From Hwangdonia seohaensis (lineage in GTDB: Bacteria; Bacteroidota; Bacteroidia; Flavobacteriales; Flavobacteriaceae): a DNA stretch of 64,000 nucleotides. Shown here piece by piece: positions 26,744 through 36,460 of this stretch (positions within the stretch are counted from its first letter, which is position 1; every line of letters begins with the position of its first letter). The position numbers and the translations under genes are program-made. The stretch is from positions 310,001-374,000 of the forward strand of contig NZ_JAVSCK010000003.1 of assembly GCF_031932625.1 (NCBI RefSeq), written 5' to 3'. The notes beneath the pieces are model-generated. The model was not told the DNA's origin. It worked only from the letters and a program-made list of their open reading frames with translations, and ran no database searches.

Positions 26744-28306
26744 ATGGCAGGAGGAAATTTATCACCACGACAGAAAATGATTAATCTGATGTATTTAATA
26801 TTTATAGCGATGCTAGCTTTAAATATGTCGAAAGAAGTGCTTTCAGCCTTCGGATTAATGAACGAAAGACTTGTAGAATCTAACGAAGCCGCCGAGGCAC
26901 GTAACAATAGTTTTGTAGCAAGTTTAAACCTAAAGGCAGAAGAGCAGCCTGATAAGTATCTGCCTTTAAAGGCCGATGCTGAAAATTTGCATAAGTTGGC
27001 TACTGATTTTGATTCGTATTTATCAGAATTAAAAACAAAAATGACTTCTACGGTCGATGACCCTACCGATTATGAAATTATGGATAAAGGTGATTACCTA
27101 GACCAAAATTTCTTTAAAGGCGATAAGCTAAAACCAGAAGGGCAGGAGTTTTTAAGCCAAATAAATACCTTTAGAGAAGGTGTAGTAGCTTTGTTAGAGG
27201 ATAAAAAAGGAATGGAAAACGTTATTAAAGACGTTAAGGAGAAGTTTAATACCGATCAAGAAATAAACAGGGACGGTATAAAAGTAGATTGGTTGGATTA
27301 CCACTACAAAGGCTTTCCTTTAGTGGCATCTTTAACTAAAATGACACAGCTTCAAGCCGATATTAAAACGACTGAATCTGAAGTTTTAGGTAACATGTTA
27401 CAAGGGACACTTTCAAGTGAGGTGTCCATGACCAACTATACAACATTAATGGAAACAACAAAATCGGCTTATTTTAACGGTGAGCAGTTTGATGGACAAA
27501 TTGTGTTAGGTCGTAAAGATGCTTCTACTAAACCTACTAGAGTAGAATTAACTTTAGATGGCAGACCGTTATCTGAAAACCAATATTCTATTGAAGATGG
27601 TAAAGTAAAGTTGAAGATAGGAACTGGTGGTGTAGGCGAGCATAAAATTGAGGGTAAATTAATTTTTGCCCAAGATGGCGAGGAAATTGAAGTTCCTGTA
27701 AACTCATCTTTCGCAACCGTTGCTAAACCAAATGCGGCAACCATTTCAGCAGATAAAATGAATGTGGTGTATAGAGGTGTTAAAAACCCAATGACCATTT
27801 CATTTGCTGGTATTCCTGATAACAAAGTAACTGCAAGCGCTCAAGGTTTATCAAGAGGTTCTGGTAGTAGCTATGTAATGGATGCTACAAGAATTAAAGG
27901 TAGAGAAGTTACTATTAACGTTACCGGTACATTACCGGATGGCGGTAAAGTTAGCGATAACGCAAAATTCAGAATTAAAGATTTACCAAAACCAACAGGT
28001 ACGGTAAGAGGTGAAGATGGAGCATTAAAAATGCAACGTAACAGTCTTGAAATATCGACTATTGGTGCTAAATTTGACGATTTCGATTTCGAATTGCCAT
28101 TGCGTGTTACAGGCTTTAAATTTAAAGTTCCTGGGCAACCCACAATAAATGTTAACGGAAACAAGTTAGATAGTAGGGCAAAAGGTGCTTTACGTAAAGC
28201 TAAACGTGGTTCTGGAGTTCAAATATTCGATATTGAAGCTAAAGCCAGTGGTGTTAGCGTGATACTAAAAAAGGTATCTCCGGTATTTGTTGAGCTTACA
28301 AACTAG
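26744..28306 (+). CDS. gldM: T9SS motor protein GldM
   Basis: 520 aa. Begins GGNLSPRQKMINLMYLIFIAMLALNMSKEVLSAF, the single transmembrane helix that inserts into the GldL ring. The periplasmic D1-D4 domains follow. It couples motor rotation to the GldK/GldN ring. 47 bp after gldL. Confidence 0.97.
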   Translation: MAGGNLSPRQKMINLMYLIFIAMLALNMSKEVLSAFGLMNERLVESNEAAEARNNSFVASLNLKAEEQPDKYLPLKADAENLHKLATDFDSYLSELKTKMTSTVDDPTDYEIMDKGDYLDQNFFKGDKLKPEGQEFLSQINTFREGVVALLEDKKGMENVIKDVKEKFNTDQEINRDGIKVDWLDYHYKGFPLVASLTKMTQLQADIKTTESEVLGNMLQGTLSSEVSMTNYTTLMETTKSAYFNGEQFDGQIVLGRKDASTKPTRVELTLDGRPLSENQYSIEDGKVKLKIGTGGVGEHKIEGKLIFAQDGEEIEVPVNSSFATVAKPNAATISADKMNVVYRGVKNPMTISFAGIPDNKVTASAQGLSRGSGSSYVMDATRIKGREVTINVTGTLPDGGKVSDNAKFRIKDLPKPTGTVRGEDGALKMQRNSLEISTIGAKFDDFDFELPLRVTGFKFKVPGQPTINVNGNKLDSRAKGALRKAKRGSGVQIFDIEAKASGVSVILKKVSPVFVELTN

Positions 28307-28374
28307 ATAAAACCATTAGGGATAATTTTATTTAAAATTATCCCTAATAATTAAATTGTAAAATAAAAATTAAG

Positions 28375-29265
28375 ATGAACTTAAAAAGTTTTTTATTAAC
28401 CGTAACAGCTGTTTTTACAGTGTCTGGTGTAATGGCTCAAGCCAATATATTAAACGCTAAAAGCCCTGAGGAAATTGGGGTGAGAACAGAAGCCCAAAAA
28501 GCAGTCGATAACGATAAACCATTGGAATATGGGTACGTTGACGATAGAGATGTTCTTTTCGCTAAAATGGTTTGGGAAAAGATTGTTCTTGATGAGCGCT
28601 CTAATTTTCCGTTGTATTACCCTATCGATACCAACAATATTGGTAAAAATAGACGCTCGTTATACGACGTACTTATGAAAAGCGTAAAGGATGGAAAAAT
28701 AAAAAACATTTACGATGATTCGTATTTTACAACTAAGAGAACTTTAAAGGATATTGAAGCGGCCTTAACCATGATTGATACTACCGAATTGGGTATCGAA
28801 CAAATTAATGCTGGTGAGGAGTTATCGCCTGAATATATCAACAGACGTGATATAACAGCTGCTGATATTAAAGAGTATCATATTAAAGGACTTTGGTATT
28901 TTGATAAACGTCAATCTGAAATGAAATATCGTTTATTGGGAATCGCACCAGTGGCACCCGATGTGAATTTTATTGATACCGACGAGCCAGATTTAGTACC
29001 TCTTTTTTGGGTGTTTTTCCCAGATGCGAGAGAAGTGCTGCACGAGGCAAAATCGTTTAACAACGAGAACAGCTCCATTCCTTTTTCTTTCGATCATATA
29101 TTGAATTCGAGACGTTTTCACGGATATATTTATAAAGAAGAAAATGTTCAAGGTGATAGAAAAATTAGCGAATATGTATCTGAAAATGCATTGATGCAAT
29201 TATTGGAATCTGATCGTATTAAAGATAAAATTCGAGATTTCGAATTAGATATGTGGACGTACTAA
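28375..29265 (+). CDS. gldN: Gliding motility / T9SS periplasmic protein GldN
   Basis: 296 aa with a signal peptide ending GVMAQA. It contains the conserved YGYVDDRDVLFAKMVWEKIVLDERSN segment and the ..FFPDAREVLHEAKSFN part. Partner of GldK in the periplasmic ring. A terminator at 29295 ends the gldKLMN operon. Confidence 0.97.
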   Translation: MNLKSFLLTVTAVFTVSGVMAQANILNAKSPEEIGVRTEAQKAVDNDKPLEYGYVDDRDVLFAKMVWEKIVLDERSNFPLYYPIDTNNIGKNRRSLYDVLMKSVKDGKIKNIYDDSYFTTKRTLKDIEAALTMIDTTELGIEQINAGEELSPEYINRRDITAADIKEYHIKGLWYFDKRQSEMKYRLLGIAPVAPDVNFIDTDEPDLVPLFWVFFPDAREVLHEAKSFNNENSSIPFSFDHILNSRRFHGYIYKEENVQGDRKISEYVSENALMQLLESDRIKDKIRDFELDMWTY

Positions 29266-29294
29266 GTCGCACAAAATATAATATCATAAAAATG

Positions 29295-29323
29295 AGGCTG
29301 CCTGAAAAGACAGTCTTTTTTTT
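29295..29323 (+). terminator. Terminator of gldKLMN
   Basis: AGGCTG ... CAGTCT stem (one G-T pair) followed by eight T, about 30 bases after the gldN stop. Confidence 0.7.
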
Positions 29324-29358
29324 GTTATTCCTTTAAAGATTGGAATCCATTTTCTGAG

Positions 29359-29366
29359 TATCTTCG
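29359..29366 (+). promoter_or_regulatory. -7-like box TATCTTCG before the oxidoreductase gene
   Basis: TATCTTCG with TTG 16 bases upstream (29340-29342). The ATG at 29373 is only 6 bases beyond, so the transcript may be leaderless or nearly so. Confidence 0.4.
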
Positions 29367-29372
29367 CAACTT

Positions 29373-30422
29373 ATGCAAGTAGATTACATTATAGTCGGTA
29401 TCGGGTTGGCGGGCATTGGTTTTTGCGAGCAGTTAAAAGCCAATAACAAAACATTTGTAGTTTTTGATGATAAATCGCAGCAATCGTCTGTGGTTGCTGG
29501 CGGTCTGTACAATGCAATCGTGTTAAAGCGCTTCACACCGGTTTGGAAAAGCAAAGAACAATTGCAAATGGCATTACCCATATATGCCAATTTGGAGCGA
29601 AGCCTAAACGTTAAATTGGATTATAAAATTCCGGTATATCGGAAATTCGCATCGCTTGAAGAGCAAAACGATTGGTTCGCAGCATCCGATAAACCACAGC
29701 TGGCCGAGTATCTATCAACAAACATTATTAAAAACGAAAATGACGCCATTGATGCGCCTTTTGGTTTTGGTAAAGTATTGCGAACGGGTAGAATTGACGT
29801 AAAGTGTTTAATAGATGCTTATAAAAAACAGCTGATAAAAGAGAACTTGTTTTTTGAAGAAGCTTTTAATTATGAGGCTGTTGAACTTTTAGAAAATGGT
29901 ATGGCATACCAAAACATAAAAGCAAAACACATTGTATTCGCCGAAGGTTTTGGAGTTGTTAAAAATCCTTTTTTTAATACATTGCCCTTAGTGCCAACAA
30001 AAGGCGAACTGTTAATAATTGAAGCTCCGGACTTAAAGATTGATTTTGTGTTGAAAGCCGGTGTGTTTTTAATTCCGCTGAAAGATGATTTGTATATTGT
30101 TGGCGCCACTTACGAGTGGGAGGATACCACAAATAAAACCACGGAGAAAGCCAAGAACGAGTTGTTACCCAAACTTAAAAAACATATTAATTGTTCGTTT
30201 AAAGTGGTTAATCAAGTTGCTGGCATACGGCCAACGGTAAAGGATAGGCGGCCTTTAGTGGGGCAACATGCTATACATAAAAACATGTATGTGCTAAACG
30301 GATTGGGCACCCGCGGGGTTATGATTGGTCCTTATGTGGCGCATCAGCTTTATAATTTTATTGAAAACGATGTGCCTTTGGATAATGAAGTTGATATTAA
30401 ACGTTTTACCAATTTGAGTTGA
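29373..30422 (+). CDS. FAD-dependent oxidoreductase (DAO family)
   Basis: 349 aa. The N-terminal Rossmann dinucleotide-binding motif is DYIIVGIGLAGIGFCE. The DAO-type C-terminal segment AGIRPTVKDRRPLVGQH ... YVLNGLGTRGVMIGPYVA places it in the D-amino-acid oxidase/glycine oxidase superfamily. The substrate is unknown. It is not an operon partner of gldN because a terminator lies between. Confidence 0.85.
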   Translation: MQVDYIIVGIGLAGIGFCEQLKANNKTFVVFDDKSQQSSVVAGGLYNAIVLKRFTPVWKSKEQLQMALPIYANLERSLNVKLDYKIPVYRKFASLEEQNDWFAASDKPQLAEYLSTNIIKNENDAIDAPFGFGKVLRTGRIDVKCLIDAYKKQLIKENLFFEEAFNYEAVELLENGMAYQNIKAKHIVFAEGFGVVKNPFFNTLPLVPTKGELLIIEAPDLKIDFVLKAGVFLIPLKDDLYIVGATYEWEDTTNKTTEKAKNELLPKLKKHINCSFKVVNQVAGIRPTVKDRRPLVGQHAIHKNMYVLNGLGTRGVMIGPYVAHQLYNFIENDVPLDNEVDIKRFTNLS

Positions 30423-30426
30423 GGTT

Positions 30427-30540
30427 TTGCGTTAGGGATAGTAGTGGAAAGCCCACAGCGACGCAGGAGCGAGGATTTGTAGCGGATAGCCCGACCACTT
30501 GCCCTGAGCGCAGTCGAAGGGTTGTGGTAACGCCCAAAAA
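30427..30540 (+). repeat. Flavobacterial structured intergenic repeat, copy B
   Basis: Begins TTGCGTTAGGGAT and ends GGTAACGCCCAAAAA. It shares its two ends and the AGCGGA.AGCCCGACC core with copy A (71-224), although the centre differs completely. It contains a GAGCGCAGTCGAAG palindrome at 30502-30521. It may act as a structured 3' region or terminator of the oxidoreductase gene. The function is unknown. Confidence 0.7.
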
Positions 30541-30544
30541 GACA

Positions 30545-30928
30545 TTATTTTTTAGCCAAATTTTTGTCGTAATGAATAAAAAGGTTAATCCAAATATTTC
30601 TGGAAACCCTTAAAATAACAGGCATAAAAACAATGAGTGTTGCTATTATGGAGATAAAAACGGTATGTATGCTGGCATTGAAAACAAAAAACGAAATGAC
30701 AAAAGCTGCGGTTGCAAACGCGATACCAACGGCATAACTTACATACATGGAGCCGTAGAAAAATGACGGTTCCATTTTGTATTTGGTGCCACAATTCGAG
30801 CAATTTTCGTGCATGCTTAAAGCCTCGGTAAGTATGTACGGATTCTTGTTTTTAAACATAGATTCTTCGTGACATTTAGGGCAAGAGCCAGTAAAAATGC
30901 TATATAATTTTGTTCCTTTTTTAAACAT
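30545..30928 (-). CDS. DUF983 membrane protein with zinc-ribbon
   Basis: 127 aa. Two CxxC pairs (GSCPKCHEES and NCSNCGTKYKMEP) form a treble-clef/zinc-ribbon, followed by two transmembrane helices (YVSYAVGIAFATAAFVISFFV and the VFISIIATLIVFMPVILR segment). This is the DUF983 family, of unknown function. It is transcribed divergently from the ABC-F gene. Confidence 0.85.
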   Translation of the reverse strand: MFKKGTKLYSIFTGSCPKCHEESMFKNKNPYILTEALSMHENCSNCGTKYKMEPSFFYGSMYVSYAVGIAFATAAFVISFFVFNASIHTVFISIIATLIVFMPVILRVSRNIWINLFIHYDKNLAKK

Positions 30929-30939
30929 ATATTTTAATG

Positions 30940-30947
30940 TACTTTTG
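30940..30947 (+). promoter_or_regulatory. -7 promoter box TACTTTTG for the ABC-F gene
   Basis: TACTTTTG followed by CA matches the TAnnTTTG consensus, 137 bases before the ABC-F ATG, giving a long leader. ABC-F genes are often controlled through leaders, but no uORF can be assigned with confidence here. Confidence 0.45.
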
Positions 30948-31083
30948 CATTCGCAATCGAAAAAATCATTTCTCTACCTTTTGTGGAGATTTACTTTTTA
31001 AAATTGTCATTCTCTCGAAAGCGGGAATCTGGTGCAAAAATAAACTTTAATAATAAAGAGTTAGTAATATAAGTTACATTTCT

Positions 31084-32994
31084 ATGATGAACATTCATAA
31101 TTTATCGATTTCGTTTCAAGGCGAATACCTATTTGAAGACATTACTTTTAAACTTGGTAATGGCGACAGGGTAGGTCTTATTGGAAAAAACGGCGCCGGT
31201 AAATCGACGATGCTAAAAATTTTATCGAAAGAAATGGAACCCGATTCTGGGCAGATTGCGGCCGATAAAGAACTTAAAATAGGTTTTTTAAAGCAGGACA
31301 TTGATTTTGTTTTTGGAAGAACGGTGCTTGAGGAAGCTTACGAAGCATTTACCGAAATTAAAGAACTGGAAGCCAACATGGAAACGGTAAACACCCAAAT
31401 GGCAGAGCGTACCGATTATGAAAGTGAAGGCTACCACCAACTTATGGTTGATATTAACGAGCTGCAGCATCAATATGAAATTTTGGGCGGTTACAACTAC
31501 CAAGGCGATACCGAAAAGATTTTACAGGGTTTGGGTTTTAAGCGCGAAGATTTTAATATGCTTACCGATACCTTTTCTGGCGGTTGGCGCATGCGTATCG
31601 AACTCGCAAAGCTCCTGCTTCAGAATAATGATATATTATTATTAGATGAGCCCACAAACCACTTGGATATTGAATCTATTATCTGGCTTGAAGGTTTTTT
31701 AAAAAACTACCCTGGCGCTGTGGTTATTGTGTCGCACGATAAAATGTTTCTGGATAATGTAACCAACCGAACCATTGAAATTTCGTTAGGTAGAATTTAC
31801 GATTATCCGAAACCTTATACCAAGTATTTGGTGTTGCGTGAAGAATTGAGGACCCAACAATTGGCATCCCAAAAAAATCAGCAAAAACAAATTGAGCAAA
31901 CCGAGAAACTTATCGAGAAATTCAGGGCCAAAGCCTCAAAAGCCACCATGGCGCAATCTCTTATAAAAAAGCTTGATAAAATTGATAGGATTGAAGTTGA
32001 TGAAGATGATAATAGTGTGATGACACTTAATTTTCCGGTATCGATTACCCCTGGTAAAGTGGTGGTTGAAGCTGAAGGTGTTTCGAAAAATTACGGCGAC
32101 AACCAAGTTTTAAAAGATATAGATTTACTTATTGAGCGCGATAGCAAAACAGCATTTGTTGGACAAAACGGACAAGGTAAATCGACACTTGCAAAAATTA
32201 TTGTTGGCGATATTAAATACAACGGTTATTTAAAGTTGGGCCATAATGTACAAATTGGCTATTTCGCTCAAAACCAAGCGGAGTATTTAGACGGAGGTAA
32301 AACGGTGCACGATACCATGGTTGATGCTGCAAACGAAACCAATAGAAGCAAAGTGCGCGATATTTTGGGCTCGTTTTTATTTAGGGGCGATGAGGTAGAT
32401 AAGTACGTGCGCGTGCTTTCTGGGGGCGAACGCAACCGTTTGGCATTGGCTAAATTAATGTTGCAGCCTTTTAATGTTTTAATCATGGATGAGCCTACAA
32501 ACCACTTAGATATTAAATCTAAGAATGTGTTGAAAGAAGCTTTGAAACGATTTGAAGGTACTTTGATTCTTGTTTCGCACGATCGAGACTTTTTACAGGG
32601 TTTAACCAATAAGGTTTACGAATTTAAAGACCATAAAATAAGAGAATATTTAGGCGATATCGATTATTATTTAGATCAGCGTAAAGTTGAGAGTTTGCGT
32701 GAAGTTGAAAAGCGCACTGTTGTTAAGGAAACGCCTAAAGTAAAAAAACAACAATCTTATGAAGACCAGAAAAAGCTAAAGTCTTTAAATAATAAATTGA
32801 GCAATGTCGAGTCGAAGATTAATCAATTGGAACGCGAGATAAAAGCTATTGACCAATCGCTCGAAATTAATTACGAAGAAGTGACATCTCAACCCAATTT
32901 CTTTGATAATTATCAGAAAAAGAAATCTGATTTAGAGGGTTTTATGCAAAAATGGGAAAATATCCAGCTTGAGATCGAGCAGTTTGCCGATTGA
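31084..32994 (+). CDS. ABC-F family ATPase (Uup/EttA type)
   Basis: 636 aa soluble protein with two ABC cassettes and no membrane domain. Cassette 1 has Walker A GKNGAGKST, signature TFSGGWRMR and Walker B LLLDEPTNHLD. Cassette 2 has Walker A GQNGQGKST, signature VLSGGERNR and Walker B LIMDEPTNHLD. The linker is the ABC-F P-site tRNA-interaction motif region. The last ~90 residues form an antiparallel coiled coil as in Uup. It acts on translating ribosomes. An alternative ATG lies one codon downstream. Confidence 0.93.
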   Translation: MMNIHNLSISFQGEYLFEDITFKLGNGDRVGLIGKNGAGKSTMLKILSKEMEPDSGQIAADKELKIGFLKQDIDFVFGRTVLEEAYEAFTEIKELEANMETVNTQMAERTDYESEGYHQLMVDINELQHQYEILGGYNYQGDTEKILQGLGFKREDFNMLTDTFSGGWRMRIELAKLLLQNNDILLLDEPTNHLDIESIIWLEGFLKNYPGAVVIVSHDKMFLDNVTNRTIEISLGRIYDYPKPYTKYLVLREELRTQQLASQKNQQKQIEQTEKLIEKFRAKASKATMAQSLIKKLDKIDRIEVDEDDNSVMTLNFPVSITPGKVVVEAEGVSKNYGDNQVLKDIDLLIERDSKTAFVGQNGQGKSTLAKIIVGDIKYNGYLKLGHNVQIGYFAQNQAEYLDGGKTVHDTMVDAANETNRSKVRDILGSFLFRGDEVDKYVRVLSGGERNRLALAKLMLQPFNVLIMDEPTNHLDIKSKNVLKEALKRFEGTLILVSHDRDFLQGLTNKVYEFKDHKIREYLGDIDYYLDQRKVESLREVEKRTVVKETPKVKKQQSYEDQKKLKSLNNKLSNVESKINQLEREIKAIDQSLEINYEEVTSQPNFFDNYQKKKSDLEGFMQKWENIQLEIEQFAD

Positions 32995-33090
32995 GATATG
33001 TTAAAATTTAATGCATTTCATCGATTAAAATAGTATTTAATCCATTAAACACCTATTTTCGTAAGTGAATTAATCCCAAATCTATTTAAG

Positions 33091-33915
33091 ATGAAGACTT
33101 TAAAATTAATAGTTGCATGCTTTCTTGTGTCGGCATATTCTTTTGCCAACATTTCCTCAAACGAAAAAGACGCACTAATAGCCTTATATAATTCAACAAA
33201 TGGCAGCGAATGGAACTCTTCGTGGGATCTGAATGCATCTATTGATTCGTGGTATGGTGTAACTATTGAGAACGAAAAAATTGTAGAACTTAATTTACCA
33301 TTTAACAACCTTCAAGGAAATTTACCGAAAGAAATCGGAAACCTTGTTTCTTTGAGAAAGTTAAATTTTGGGTTTAATAAATTAACGGGAAAGATTCCAT
33401 CCGAATTAGCGAATTTAAAAGCACTGACTTCTTTAGAATTGTTTATGAATAATTTTGAAGGCGAAATACCATCAGAACTTGGAAGCCTGAAAAAATTGGA
33501 ATCATTAAAATTATACAGCAATAAGCTCACAGGAAATATCCCAATGGAGCTGATGGGTTTAACCAACTTAAAAGAGCTTTTATTGGGAAGCAATTTTTTA
33601 ACGGGAACGATTCCTAACCAAATTTACGCTTTGTCAAAATTAGAAAAGCTAAGTGTTATGGACAATAGAATGGATGGCGAAATACCAGTTGAGATAGCAC
33701 AATTAACCCAGTTACAAGAATTACTATTGTCGAGCAATAAATTTTCAGGCGATTTGCCAATGGAGTTTATGAACTTAACAAAGTTGAATACATTTATGGT
33801 AAGCGATAATAATTTAAATAAAGAGTACATAAGTGTTTCCGGAAAGAATCCACCGAGTTTAATGCATTTAGAATTACAGAATGCAACAGCTACAATGGAT
33901 ATTGAAAAAGATTAG
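33091..33915 (+). CDS. Secreted leucine-rich-repeat protein
   Basis: 274 aa. Signal peptide (..VSAYSFANIS), an N-cap (SNEKDALIALYNSTNGSEWNSSWD ... SWYGVTIEN) and about seven plant-type LRRs of 24 residues (LxxLxxLxLxxNxLxGxIPxEL). This is the cap-plus-LRR arrangement of flavobacterial and plant LRRNT proteins. No C-terminal T9SS domain is visible. A cell-surface binding role is inferred. Confidence 0.85.
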   Translation: MKTLKLIVACFLVSAYSFANISSNEKDALIALYNSTNGSEWNSSWDLNASIDSWYGVTIENEKIVELNLPFNNLQGNLPKEIGNLVSLRKLNFGFNKLTGKIPSELANLKALTSLELFMNNFEGEIPSELGSLKKLESLKLYSNKLTGNIPMELMGLTNLKELLLGSNFLTGTIPNQIYALSKLEKLSVMDNRMDGEIPVEIAQLTQLQELLLSSNKFSGDLPMEFMNLTKLNTFMVSDNNLNKEYISVSGKNPPSLMHLELQNATATMDIEKD

Positions 33916-33994
33916 TTAGAGTAAAGTTTGTTTCATAAATTAGTAAAATAGATAGCAAGTTATTGTTATCTATTTTTTTTAGTTTCTGTTTTGT

Positions 33995-34177
33995 ATGAAA
34001 GAACATTATTTTACATGCCCGCATTGCTGGGAAAACATCTCAATGTTATTGGATAGCTCAATCGCAAACCAAAAATATATAGAAGATTGCGAGGTGTGTT
34101 GTAATCCCATTCAAGTCTCTGTACAATTTTCAAATTCGGAATTAATACATTTTCAGGCAGATAGCATCGGTCAATAA
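33995..34177 (+). CDS. CPXCG-motif cysteine-rich small protein
   Basis: 60 aa. Two zinc-binding knuckles (FTCPHCWE at the N-terminus and DCEVCCNP in the middle) match the CPXCG small-protein family. The function is unknown. It is the last gene before the tRNA and the island. Confidence 0.85.
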   Translation: MKEHYFTCPHCWENISMLLDSSIANQKYIEDCEVCCNPIQVSVQFSNSELIHFQADSIGQ

Positions 34178-34195
34178 TATTTTTGATTTTTATGT

Positions 34196-34225
34196 TTGCT
34201 AAAATTAAAAAGGGTTGTATATTTG
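34196..34225 (+). promoter_or_regulatory. Promoter of tRNA-fMet (TTG-N19-TATATTTG)
   Basis: TTG at 34196-34198 and TATATTTG at 34218-34225 are separated by 19 bases, the best match in the window to the Bacteroidota -33/-7 promoter. Transcription would start near 34231, leaving a leader of roughly 65 bases to be processed from the tRNA. Confidence 0.75.
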
Positions 34226-34297
34226 CAGTCCGAAATGATTAGGTCGGCATTATGAACCGAAAGTTAAAAGCTAAGACAATCATTTTTTGGATTATAT

Positions 34298-34370
<73 letters not shown>

Positions 34371-34392
34371 CAAAGAGAAAGTCCTCTAAAAC

Positions 34393-34424
34393 AAACGGTT
34401 TAGTTCACTCTAAACCGTTTTTTT
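34393..34424 (+). terminator. Terminator after tRNA-fMet
   Basis: AAACGGTTTAG / CTAAACCGTTTTTTT stem with a six-base loop and T tail. The integrase ATG begins immediately after the T-run, so the integrase is not well served by a promoter between the tRNA and its start. Confidence 0.85.
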
Positions 34425-35759
34425 ATGCAATCTATATACAATTTCATTACCTTCGATGTCGAAAATGAACACGATTTGGAACACGATTTAGAACACAAAA
34501 CCTTATTTTCCACTCCCAAAATTTACGATGCTGACGGCGATCTTTCAAAACGTTGGTATGTCTATTTTTCATTTGTAAATCCGAAAACGGGAAAATTGAA
34601 ACGGATGAAAAACATCTACGGAAAGACCAACCGATATAAAACCAAAGAGTCCCGGTATTTTTTATTGAGATTGTATAGAAAGCGGCTACTTAAATTGCTC
34701 CAACAAGGGTATAACCCTTTTGAAGACAACACTTGGTTGCTTGAAAAGTATAGTGGCCAATCCACCGAAAACGCTATTGAAAAACCCAAAAACACAAATA
34801 ATGAAGTAAAAGCGGTAAAGATGTCGGAAGAAACATCTGTGCTAGAGGATGGAAAACAGAAATTAACCCCAAAGGAGGCTTTGGAATACGCCCTGAGGTT
34901 AAAAACAAATGTGGTTGGGGAACGAACCTTGGTTGATTACAAAAGCCGTTGCGAATTGTTTGAAAAATGGTTGACCGAGCATTCCAAAGAAACTGAAACC
35001 ATTGATAAAGTAGGTAAAAAATTGGTGTCAGGGTTTTTAAACGACGTACAGTTGCGGACGTCACCTAGAAACAGGAACAATTACAGAACTTGTTTGAGCA
35101 GTATATTCCAGGTATTGGAGGACAACGATATCATAGATAAAAATTTTGTTAAAAGCATTAATACGTTAAAGACCAATCCGAAGCGCAATAAAACATATAC
35201 GGAAAAGCAACATCAAGATATTTTTGAATATCTCGAAGAAAAAGACCCACTTTTGCTTCTCTATATCAAGTTCGTGTCCTATAATTTCCTGAGGCCCATA
35301 GAGGTCTGCAGGTTACGGGTAAAGGATATCGATTTAAATTCTAAAACACTCCAGTTCAAGGCCAAAAACAAGACCTTAAAAACCAAGCTAATCCCGGATT
35401 TACTGTTGAAAGAACTGAAAGACCTATCCGATATGGATGGAAGCTTGTTTTTGTTTACTCCCGATGGAATAGGAGGTAATTGGGAGGCTACACTAGGCAG
35501 TAGGAGCGGATATTTTAGTAAGCGATTCAGGAAGGTGGTCAAAGAGCATTTTGGTTTGGATAAAAATTATGGACTATATAGTTTTAGGCATACTTTCATA
35601 ACAAAGCTATATCGATCATTAGTCGAAGAAACATCCCCTTTTGCGGCCAAGAGTGTTTTAATGCAAATTACTGGACATGCTACCATGTCTTCCCTTGAAA
35701 AGTATTTAAGGGATATTGATGCAGAACTGCCTAAAGATTATTCAATTTATTTAAAGTAA
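34425..35759 (+). CDS. Tyrosine recombinase/integrase at tRNA-fMet
   Basis: 444 aa site-specific integrase of Bacteroidota elements. The N-terminal part contains DGDLSKRWYVYFSFVNPKTGKLKRM, then a SAM-like core-binding domain (about 150-245) and the catalytic domain. Catalytic residues: Arg290 (FLRPIEVCRL), Arg388 in YSFRHTF, His418 (ITGHAT) and the nucleophile Tyr427 (LEKYLRD). The first His of the HxxR box is Tyr385, a common variant in this group. Its position just after a tRNA suggests that the tRNA 3' end is the attachment site. It is followed 5 bp later by the next gene. Confidence 0.9.
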   Translation: MQSIYNFITFDVENEHDLEHDLEHKTLFSTPKIYDADGDLSKRWYVYFSFVNPKTGKLKRMKNIYGKTNRYKTKESRYFLLRLYRKRLLKLLQQGYNPFEDNTWLLEKYSGQSTENAIEKPKNTNNEVKAVKMSEETSVLEDGKQKLTPKEALEYALRLKTNVVGERTLVDYKSRCELFEKWLTEHSKETETIDKVGKKLVSGFLNDVQLRTSPRNRNNYRTCLSSIFQVLEDNDIIDKNFVKSINTLKTNPKRNKTYTEKQHQDIFEYLEEKDPLLLLYIKFVSYNFLRPIEVCRLRVKDIDLNSKTLQFKAKNKTLKTKLIPDLLLKELKDLSDMDGSLFLFTPDGIGGNWEATLGSRSGYFSKRFRKVVKEHFGLDKNYGLYSFRHTFITKLYRSLVEETSPFAAKSVLMQITGHATMSSLEKYLRDIDAELPKDYSIYLK

Positions 35760-35764
35760 AAGAT

Positions 35765-36460
35765 ATGGAAGCAACTAAGGAAATGGAAGCGCTATTAAAG
35801 CGCATATATATGCCATCTGTATTTTATTTCCCAAAAGCGCTGTTTCCCAATTTATCTGCAGAAACCAAAAAGATGTTAATGGAGTATCGGTTTTTTGAGG
35901 ATATTGGAATAATAAAGACAAACGAAGATATCCGTTCGCTTCGGATACCGACAAACGCTTTAGAAATATATAAAAAAGACAATGTTTTAGAAGGCAATCT
36001 TTTTCAGCTTTTGGAAATGAAAGATCGACTTGGACGTGAATCTTTTCGGTTTTTGTTTGATAAGTACCTCTCAAATGTGAAGGCATGGATTTTTGCCTAT
36101 AAAAGGCTACTTGAGAATTTTGACAGTTGCATGCCCAAAACCTCCAAAAATAAAAAAATATTTTTCGAGTATCAGTGCAGGGCTCTAGATGACCATTTGA
36201 TAAAACTCAATCAAAAATTCCAGTTTAATTTCAAAAACACCAAGACCACCAATTTGATTGATGTTTTATCAAAGCACAAAAGTGCATTTCCATTTAATAA
36301 ATCGATTCATCACAGCTTAATAAGAAGTATTGAGAAAAATGATAATGAAAAAGAGCGTGAAACAAAGAAGCCAATAAAAAAACAATTATTGTTAACAGAA
36401 AAGGAAGCTGATGAATTTCTGCTAAAAACAGTTTTTAACGTTAAGACAGACCATAAATAA
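35765..36460 (+). CDS. Integrase-linked protein of unknown function
   Basis: 231 aa, basic C-terminus, mostly helical, no signal peptide. Not recognised. It is 5 bp after the integrase stop and so cotranscribed with it. By position it may be an excision or replication accessory, but no motif supports that. Confidence 0.6.
   Translation: MEATKEMEALLKRIYMPSVFYFPKALFPNLSAETKKMLMEYRFFEDIGIIKTNEDIRSLRIPTNALEIYKKDNVLEGNLFQLLEMKDRLGRESFRFLFDKYLSNVKAWIFAYKRLLENFDSCMPKTSKNKKIFFEYQCRALDDHLIKLNQKFQFNFKNTKTTNLIDVLSKHKSAFPFNKSIHHSLIRSIEKNDNEKERETKKPIKKQLLLTEKEADEFLLKTVFNVKTDHK

Noticed and set aside
30419..30613. 64-codon plus-strand frame
   Set aside because: Runs through a structured intergenic repeat and antisense to DUF983; composition is that of a repeat.
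34774..35064. 96-codon frame opposite the first integrase
   Set aside because: Aromatic- and Pro-rich shadow frame; the integrase frame has all catalytic motifs.
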